In this document: positions 58,322 to 64,000 of the stretch, one piece after another | Layout: every line of letters begins with the position of its first letter | Position numbering within the stretch: the first letter of the stretch is position 1 | Source of the DNA: an uncultured Eggerthellaceae bacterium | GTDB lineage: Bacteria; Actinomycetota; Coriobacteriia; Coriobacteriales; Eggerthellaceae | DNA length: 64,000 nucleotides | Assembly: GCA_910588205.1 (NCBI GenBank) | Contig: CAJUQK010000010.1 | Coordinates: 1 to 64,000 of the forward strand | Direction: 5' to 3' | Program-made: the position numbers and the translations under genes | Notes under the pieces: model-generated | Seen by the model: the letters and a program-made list of their open reading frames with translations, nothing else | What the model was told of the DNA's origin: nothing | Database searches by the model: none

Positions 58322-59428
58322 TCAGAGGAAGCGGTATTTGACCGTACGCACGCCCCAGGCGTAGCAGTCACCATAGCCAAAGGCCTTGAAGACGCCTGGC
58401 TGAAGATCCAAGGCACGTGAGCCTCCGCCCATACTGCCACAATCATTCACGGTAGCGTAGACGGTCATGCCGTTGTAGACGATCTCAACGGTACGGCCGA
58501 AATAGCTCCGGTAGTTAGGCATGGACATGGGCAGCGCCACACCCGTGGAGTAATCATCGCAAACAGCACCCGTGGCTGTGATGCCGGGGTTGGGCGTATA
58601 GGGATCAGAGGAGCCACCGTAAGCGGAAGCGATACCTGTGCGATACTCCCCTTCCGGGGTGCTAGGAACAGGGTCAGGAACGGCCGGGGTCTCAGGCGGG
58701 ATGACCTCGTCCCTATCGACCGTGTCTGCACCGGGGTCTATCACGGGCTCCGGGTCTTGTGATTTCCATATGAACTGCTCTGCTTGCTCTTTGAGCTCTG
58801 CGAGCTTCTCAGAGCTCTCATCCACATAGCTGGAGGCCTCGTTCACAACCGCCGCTGCCTCCATCCGCTTGGAGTTCAGCACCTCGAGCTTCTCATCCTG
58901 CTCGTTCTTCTGACGAGTCAGTTGATCAGAAACCTGGGTGAATTGATCCTTGAGCTCCTTCTGTTGGACTATCTCCTCGCTCTGCTGGTCCATGACCTTG
59001 CTGACGTAATCTACATTGCGAGAGAGTTCCTTCCAACTAGAAGCCCCGAGGATGGAGCTCAGGAAGTTGGAGATCGAGGAGGAGCGATATTCATAGACCG
59101 CTGTGTTAGCCAGAACGCTGCGCCCTTCCAGCATGGAGGCTTGGACTTCGAGGACCTTGCTGGCCTGCTCGTCAATCTGAGCCTGGAGCGCATCGATCTC
59201 ATCGGAGAGCTGGCTGTATTCCTCGGTTATGGCTGCCAGCTTCTCCTCAGCTGCAGCCAAGGCAGCTTCTGCGCTCTCGTACTTTGCTTCGGCGCTGGCT
59301 ATATCATCCTGCTCAGTAGCAATGGCCGGAAAGGGAAGGGCCACGGCCAGAGTGAGTGCCAAGAGGATGCAGACGGCGTGTTTGGCCGGACGAACGGGAC
59401 TGGGTGCGTATGTGGTCTGTTTCGTCAT
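58322..59428 (-). CDS. secreted coiled-coil protein with RlpA-like barrel
   Basis: The 368-residue protein has a signal peptide (about 16-38, ending PFPAIA), a long PcsB-like coiled coil (about 42-220), a Pro/Asp linker and a C-terminal double-psi barrel with GIASAYGG, ITATGAVCDDYSTGVALPM, GRTVEIVYNGMTVYATVNDCG and ALDLQPGVFKAFG. The barrel keeps the Asp and the Thr-x-Asn-Asp-Cys-Gly pattern of RlpA and 3D-type proteins. Such proteins act in the cell wall, as lytic transglycosylases or as activators. It lies between pheS and recN on the same strand. Confidence 0.88.
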   Translation of the reverse strand: MTKQTTYAPSPVRPAKHAVCILLALTLAVALPFPAIATEQDDIASAEAKYESAEAALAAAEEKLAAITEEYSQLSDEIDALQAQIDEQASKVLEVQASMLEGRSVLANTAVYEYRSSSISNFLSSILGASSWKELSRNVDYVSKVMDQQSEEIVQQKELKDQFTQVSDQLTRQKNEQDEKLEVLNSKRMEAAAVVNEASSYVDESSEKLAELKEQAEQFIWKSQDPEPVIDPGADTVDRDEVIPPETPAVPDPVPSTPEGEYRTGIASAYGGSSDPYTPNPGITATGAVCDDYSTGVALPMSMPNYRSYFGRTVEIVYNGMTVYATVNDCGSMGGGSRALDLQPGVFKAFGYGDCYAWGVRTVKYRFL

Positions 59429-59530
59429 ATTTATAAAATCATCCCGTAAGAAACGGATTATTTCAACCCATGCAGCAAAAATGCATAACCTTCGGTAACC
59501 TTCGCGGCCTTATAGGCACCGCTCATCCCC

Positions 59531-61177
59531 CTACAGGCCCAGAAGCTCTTTGGCATGGGTGATAGATGCTTCAGTGGATGTGCCGGAGAGCATCCGAGCG
59601 ATCTCTGCGATGCGACCTTCCCCCTCCACCGCTTGGAGCGTCGTGCGGGCCAGGCCATCCGCCTCGGTCTTGGAAACGACGTAATGCCGCTCCGCCTTGG
59701 AAGCCACTTGGGCCAAATGGGTGACCACGATCACCTGATGGGTTCGCGCCAAGCGAGCCAAGACCTCCGCCAGAGCATTCGCCACCGCTCCTCCTACTCC
59801 GGAATCTATCTCATCGAAGATGAGAGTGGGCACATCATCGGCATCTCCCAAGACCACATGAAGAGCCAGCATCACGCGAGAGAGCTCTCCGCCGGAAGCG
59901 ATCTTCGCAAGCGGGCGCTCCCCCATGCCCGCCGAGGGCCGGAACAGGAATTCCACCTTGTCAGGGCCTGACTCCGTCCACTGGTCCCGCGGCAGGAGAT
60001 CCACCTGGCAGCAAAGCGATGCGCTCCCCATCTGAAGGGAAGCCATGACCTCGTTCACCTGTTCGGCCATGGAGGGCGCCTGCTCAGCGCGGGTGCTGTG
60101 GAGTGCCTCTGCGGCCTGAGCCAAAGCCTCCTCAGCCTCCTGCAAACGAGCAGCGGCAGCGGATTCAGCCCCTTCAGAATCTTCCATGAGCAACACCACA
60201 CGCTGGGCCTCTTCGGCCCGGCGGATGACATCTTCAAGGGTGGGACCGTATTTGCGGATGAGCCCTTGATAGGCTGCCATGCGCTCCTGAGCTTGCTCCA
60301 AGGTTGACATATCAAGATCAACCGCATCCCGGAAGCGCAGGACATCCCGCGATACATCCTCTATGACATAGGATGCCTCCCGAAGGGATTCGGCATGGGT
60401 TCCCAACGGCTCATCGAAGCGTGCGCCCTCTTCCAGAGAAGCGATGGCGGCATTCAGCCCATCCAAGACCCCTTCCTCCCTGCAGAGTGCATCATAGGCC
60501 TCTGAGGAGGTGCGGGCCAGAGCCTCGGCGTTCTCCGAACGACGCACGAAGAGCATGAGCTCTTCGTAATCACCCAAGCTGGGTTGGATGGGTTCGATCT
60601 GACCCAGGATGAAGCGAGCCTCTTCGGCCTGAGCATCTGAGGTAGCCCTGAGCTGGCGCACCTCCTCAAGGTAGGCGGCTGCATCCTTAGCTTGAGCAAA
60701 AGCCTCAACGTAGGCCTCCTGAGGCGCCTCCACCGCTTCGGCAGCGAAGAGGTCGAGGAGGCTGCGATGGGATGAAGCGTGGGAAAGAGCCAGCTGGTCA
60801 TGCTGGCTGGAAAGGTCGAGCAAAGGGGAGATGGTCTGAGAGAGCTCGGTCACGCTGGCTATCTCTCCATTGATCTTCACCCGGCTGCGCCCATCAGCGC
60901 TCATGCGCCGCGAGGCTACGATCTCTTGGGGAGCCTCATCCTTTCCGTCAGGACCTTTGCTCCCAGGAATGAAGAAGCGGCCCGACGCGCTGGCTTCATC
61001 GGCCCCTTCGCGCACCACGGTCTTATCTCCCCGCTGACCTGAGAGCAGCCGACAAGCATTGAGGATGGCGGTCTTCCCTGCCCCTGTCTCACCTGTGATG
61101 GCAGTGAGCCCCGGTGCTGGTTCGATGGAAGCCTCTTCGATGAGGGCGATGTTATGAACGCAGATCTCGTCGATCAC
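59531..61177 (-). CDS. recN: DNA repair protein RecN
   Basis: RecN is an SMC-like ATPase that gathers DNA ends for double-strand break repair. The 548-residue protein has Walker A GETGAGKTAIL, a long coiled coil, the signature LASGGELSRVMLALHVVLG and Walker B PTLIFDEIDSGVGG. The start is GTG, overlapping the uvrB stop as GTGA, so the two are coupled. Confidence 0.95.
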   Translation of the reverse strand: MIDEICVHNIALIEEASIEPAPGLTAITGETGAGKTAILNACRLLSGQRGDKTVVREGADEASASGRFFIPGSKGPDGKDEAPQEIVASRRMSADGRSRVKINGEIASVTELSQTISPLLDLSSQHDQLALSHASSHRSLLDLFAAEAVEAPQEAYVEAFAQAKDAAAYLEEVRQLRATSDAQAEEARFILGQIEPIQPSLGDYEELMLFVRRSENAEALARTSSEAYDALCREEGVLDGLNAAIASLEEGARFDEPLGTHAESLREASYVIEDVSRDVLRFRDAVDLDMSTLEQAQERMAAYQGLIRKYGPTLEDVIRRAEEAQRVVLLMEDSEGAESAAAARLQEAEEALAQAAEALHSTRAEQAPSMAEQVNEVMASLQMGSASLCCQVDLLPRDQWTESGPDKVEFLFRPSAGMGERPLAKIASGGELSRVMLALHVVLGDADDVPTLIFDEIDSGVGGAVANALAEVLARLARTHQVIVVTHLAQVASKAERHYVVSKTEADGLARTTLQAVEGEGRIAEIARMLSGTSTEASITHAKELLGL

Positions 61178-63303
61178 GGATGCTTCCTCCTGCCGTATTT
61201 AGACCCCTTCCGGGCGTTCTTCTTCAATTCCTTCAAGGCGTCTTGCTCAGTGGTGCCCTCTACGGCCGAGCGCAGGGAGACCACCTGGTCACGCAGGCGC
61301 GCAGCCTCTTCGAAATCCATGCCCGCGCTGGCTGCTTGCATCTCCTCTTCCATGGACATGATGACGCGCATGACCTCTTCCCGGGAAAGCTCAGCAAGCT
61401 CCTTGTTGATGTCAGCGGCATCCACGCCAGCGGCCTCTTCGGTGATGGCGCCCATGATGTCATTGATGGCCTTGCGGATGGTCTCAGGCTTGATGCCATG
61501 GGCTTCGTTATAAGCCATCTGGATGCCACGGCGCCGACGGGTCTCTTCGATGGCCCGAGCCATGGAATCAGTTTCACGGTCAGCGTACATGATGACCTGA
61601 CCTGATACATTACGGGCAGCACGGCCGATGGTCTGGATGAGAGAGCGATGGTTGCGCAGGAAGCCTTCCTTGTCAGCATCCAAGATGGCCACCAGGCTGA
61701 CCTCGGGCAGATCAAGGCCCTCTCTCAGCAGATTGATGCCTACGAGCACGTCGAAGGCGCCCAACCGTAGGTCTCGCAGGATCTCAACGCGATCCAAGGT
61801 GGCGATATCTGAATGCATATAACGGGCTTTGACCCCCTGATCCAGCAGATGGTCGGTCAGATCCTCGGCCATCTTCTTGGTGAGGGTGGTGATGAGCACG
61901 CGCTCATCCCTCGCCGCCCGCTCCTTTGCCTCGTCGATGATGTCATCGATCTGGCTCTTGGAGGTGCGTACGATGATCTCAGGATCGAGCAGTCCCGTGG
62001 GACGGATGATCTGATCCACCTTCGCCTGGCTCACCTTCTCTTCGTAATCGCCCGGCGTGGCGCTCACATAGATGAACTGAGGTACACGCTCCTCGAACTC
62101 GTCGAAGCGCAGTGGCCGATTGTCCAAAGCAGAAGGCAACCGGAAGCCGTGTTCGGCCAGGGTGACCTTGCGGCTGCGGTCGCCTTCATGCATGCCACGG
62201 ATCTGAGGCACCGTGACATGGCTCTCGTCGATGATGCAGAGGAAGTCATCAGGGAAATAATCGATGAGCGTATAGGGCGGCTCACCGGGCGCCCTACCAT
62301 CTAAGTGGCGGGAGTAGTTCTCGATCCCGGAGCAGAAGCCCATGGTCTCCAGCATCTCCAAATCGTAGTTCGTCCGCATCTCCAGCCGTTGAGCTTCCAA
62401 CAGCTTACCTTCTTCGGAGAATTCCTGAAGGCGCCCTTGCAGCTCATCGCGGATGGTGGTGAGCGCCCGGTCCATCTTAGGCCGCGCTGTCACATAATGG
62501 GAAGCAGGCCAGATGGGAAGGGCTTGGTACGTACCCAAGACCTCACCGGTGACATTATCTATCTCCGCTATCTCCTCTATCTCGTCCCCCCAGAAGTCAA
62601 CGCGCAGCGGGTTATCTGCATAGGGAGGGAAGATATCCAACGAATCCCCACGCACGCGGAAGGTACCGCGTGAGAGCTCGTAGTCATTCCGGTCATATTG
62701 GATGTCGATGAGTCCATAGACCACCTCGTCGCGGTCAGTGGGGACATCCTTATCCAAAAAGACAGCCATCCCCGCATAGTCCTGGGGGCTGCCGATGCCG
62801 TAGATGCAGCTGACGGAGGCTACCACGATGACATCCCGGCGAGAGAGCAGGGCGCTGGTGGCTGCATGGCGCAGCTTCTCAACCTCCTCGTTGATGGAGG
62901 CATCCTTCTCTATGAAGGTATCAGAGGAAGGGACGTAGGCTTCAGGCTGGTAGTAATCGTAATAGCTGACGAAGTAGACCACGGCGTTGTCGGGAAAGAA
63001 CTCCTTGAGCTCAGATGCCAGCTGGGCCGCGAGCGTCTTATTCGGGGCCATGACCAGCGTAGGCTTCTGCACCGCCTCTATCACCTTCGCCATGGTGAAG
63101 GTCTTACCGGAGCCAGTCACCCCCAGCAGCGTCTGATAGCGCAGGCCTCCTTCCACACCCTTCGCCAGCGCAGCGATGGCCTCAGGCTGGTCTCCGGAAG
63201 GTTCGAAGGGAGAGACCACCTTGAGCGGAGACGAGGACAGCTTCGCTGCGGGGAGCTTCCCTTCCATCTCTACGCCCTCTATATTGCGAAGGTGACCAGA
63301 CAT
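61174..63303 (-). CDS. uvrB: excinuclease ABC subunit B
   Basis: UvrB verifies damage in nucleotide excision repair. The 709-residue helicase has FEPSGDQPEAI, LLGVTGSGKTFTMAKVI, the beta-hairpin YYDYYQPEAYVPSSDTFIEKD, helicase motifs RYMHSDIATLDRVEIL and QTIGRAARN, and a C-terminal UVR domain. I chose the ATG at 63303 with GGGAGGAG just above; the frame is open to 63375, which overlaps the hairpin after coaE. Confidence 0.96.
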   Translation of the reverse strand: MSGHLRNIEGVEMEGKLPAAKLSSSPLKVVSPFEPSGDQPEAIAALAKGVEGGLRYQTLLGVTGSGKTFTMAKVIEAVQKPTLVMAPNKTLAAQLASELKEFFPDNAVVYFVSYYDYYQPEAYVPSSDTFIEKDASINEEVEKLRHAATSALLSRRDVIVVASVSCIYGIGSPQDYAGMAVFLDKDVPTDRDEVVYGLIDIQYDRNDYELSRGTFRVRGDSLDIFPPYADNPLRVDFWGDEIEEIAEIDNVTGEVLGTYQALPIWPASHYVTARPKMDRALTTIRDELQGRLQEFSEEGKLLEAQRLEMRTNYDLEMLETMGFCSGIENYSRHLDGRAPGEPPYTLIDYFPDDFLCIIDESHVTVPQIRGMHEGDRSRKVTLAEHGFRLPSALDNRPLRFDEFEERVPQFIYVSATPGDYEEKVSQAKVDQIIRPTGLLDPEIIVRTSKSQIDDIIDEAKERAARDERVLITTLTKKMAEDLTDHLLDQGVKARYMHSDIATLDRVEILRDLRLGAFDVLVGINLLREGLDLPEVSLVAILDADKEGFLRNHRSLIQTIGRAARNVSGQVIMYADRETDSMARAIEETRRRRGIQMAYNEAHGIKPETIRKAINDIMGAITEEAAGVDAADINKELAELSREEVMRVIMSMEEEMQAASAGMDFEEAARLRDQVVSLRSAVEGTTEQDALKELKKNARKGSKYGRRKHP

Positions 63304-63346
63304 GGAACTCCTCCCTTCCGAAAAGCCGATGGCCCGTAGAATGCGA

Positions 63347-63382
63347 AGACCCGATGCACTCCCTGAGGGAGGCACCGGGCCT
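63347..63382. terminator. hairpin between coaE and uvrB
   Basis: A long imperfect stem pairs 63347-63363 with 63367-63382, closed by CTCCC and GGGAG over a TGA loop. No T run follows on the minus strand, so it may act as a processing or attenuation hairpin rather than a full terminator. Confidence 0.4.
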
Positions 63383-63402
63383 GAGAGTATATGCTCAAAC
63401 GA

Positions 63403-63996
63403 CTAGGCGTTGTAGGTATTCCACCAATCCAACACCTTGTTGTACAACTCCTCCTTGGTGGAGTTGTTGTTGAATACGACATCAGCCGCTTCCACACGGT
63501 CAGCGTCGGTGATCTGACGAGTGATGCGACGACGCACATCATCTTCGTCGAACCCAGAAGCAACTGCGCGCTCGATGCGCACGTCCGTGGGTGCCAAGAT
63601 GGCGATGACCACATCAGCCGAATAAGCCAAGGAGCTCTCACGGTTCTTGAAGGCGGAGTACTCTACCACCACAGCGTCAGAGCCGGATGCCTCTATCTCA
63701 GCCAGCTTATCCGTGTACGCCTCTTCGATGCGGGGCATGGTGATGCGGTTGAGCTTGCGGGTATCAGCGGGTGTCTTGAAGGCCTTTGCTGCCAACTTAG
63801 AGCGCATGACCTCCCCGTCTTCGTCTAGGATGTCATCACCGAAAGCTTCGGCCAGCTCTTCCTTCACAACTTCCCACTTGAGGATATCGTGTCCGACCAC
63901 GTCAAGGTCTATCAAGGGAAGGCCCTGGTCCAACAGCGCACGAGTGGCCGTTGACTTGCCGGCACCCATGCCGCCGATGATGAAAAGCTTCTTCAC
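63403..63996 (-). CDS. coaE: dephospho-CoA kinase
   Basis: CoaE phosphorylates dephospho-CoA in the last step of CoA synthesis. The 197-residue protein has the P-loop GGMGAGKSTATRALL, then LIDLDVVGHDIL, and the CoA-domain pattern VVEYSAFKN with RIERAVASGFDEDDVRRRI. The start is a GTG at 63996; the ribosome site and any upstream ATG lie outside the window. The gene stands upstream of uvrB as in many actinomycetes. Confidence 0.93.
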   Translation of the reverse strand: MKKLFIIGGMGAGKSTATRALLDQGLPLIDLDVVGHDILKWEVVKEELAEAFGDDILDEDGEVMRSKLAAKAFKTPADTRKLNRITMPRIEEAYTDKLAEIEASGSDAVVVEYSAFKNRESSLAYSADVVIAILAPTDVRIERAVASGFDEDDVRRRITRQITDADRVEAADVVFNNNSTKEELYNKVLDWWNTYNA

Positions 63997-64000
63997 AGCA

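Noticed and set aside
1..64000. tRNA, rRNA, tmRNA or RNase P RNA genes
   Set aside because: No cloverleaf with a GTTC-type arm and no known rRNA stretch was found by reading; a covariance scan was not possible here.

Overview
The window is a 64 kb stretch of bacterial chromosome, GC-rich by eye and tightly packed, with most genes on the minus strand. Gene content and order point to an anaerobic actinomycete of the Eggerthellales/Coriobacteriia type. The pointers are coaE beside uvrB and recN, glmS-acpS-nnrD, lysine synthesis through LL-diaminopimelate aminotransferase, an LPXTG surface protein, many DMSO-reductase-type molybdenum enzymes with iron-sulfur partners, and an [FeFe]-hydrogenase. 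No rRNA, tRNA, CRISPR array, transposase or phage gene was seen. The lineage call is inference.

Layout. 1-5000: end of an LPXTG surface protein, a Gln-rich zinc-ribbon membrane protein, an orphan radical-SAM enzyme, dapL, a PAP2 phosphatase and two small ORFs. 4976-5649: gene-free, filled by palindromic repeats and copy A of a ~300-bp multi-hairpin element. 5650-10829 (minus): lysC-asd-tlyA-AGCS symporter-small membrane protein. 10980-14483: a zinc phospholipase C-like protein, yebC and pyk. 14583-19523 (minus): moaC, moaA and modABC, for molybdenum uptake and cofactor synthesis. 19671-23588: an LCP cell-wall enzyme and ligA. 23742-28456: a small Phd-like protein facing three envelope proteins, two of them a paralogous pair. 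28549-31987: nnrD, acpS, glmS. 32218: a PadR regulator.

32670-43429 (minus) is the most unusual part. A fused NuoF-cluster/GltD flavoprotein and an [FeFe]-hydrogenase form one unit. Behind a separate promoter come an HdrB-like protein, a cytoplasmic molybdopterin enzyme, a DUF2064 transferase, a radical-SAM enzyme like archaeal tetraether-lipid synthase, a DUF169-ferredoxin and a GNAT. Divergent from it is an ABC importer whose permease and ATPase are one polypeptide. 46139-50759 (minus) encodes a second molybdenum enzyme with its ferredoxin and NrfD subunits; the catalytic subunit carries two ~45-residue repeats at its C terminus.

50923-63996: a PhnP-like hydrolase, an Old Yellow Enzyme-type reductase, copy B of the structured repeat, pheST, an RlpA-like coiled-coil secreted protein, recN, uvrB and coaE.

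How it fits together: modABC and moaAC supply molybdenum cofactor, which the two molybdopterin enzymes need. The hydrogenase, HdrB-like protein and NAD(P)H-type flavoprotein could provide or remove low-potential electrons. The substrates of both molybdenum enzymes are unknown. The same group of GGGGCCGA-type palindromes recurs between genes and at gene ends throughout the window.
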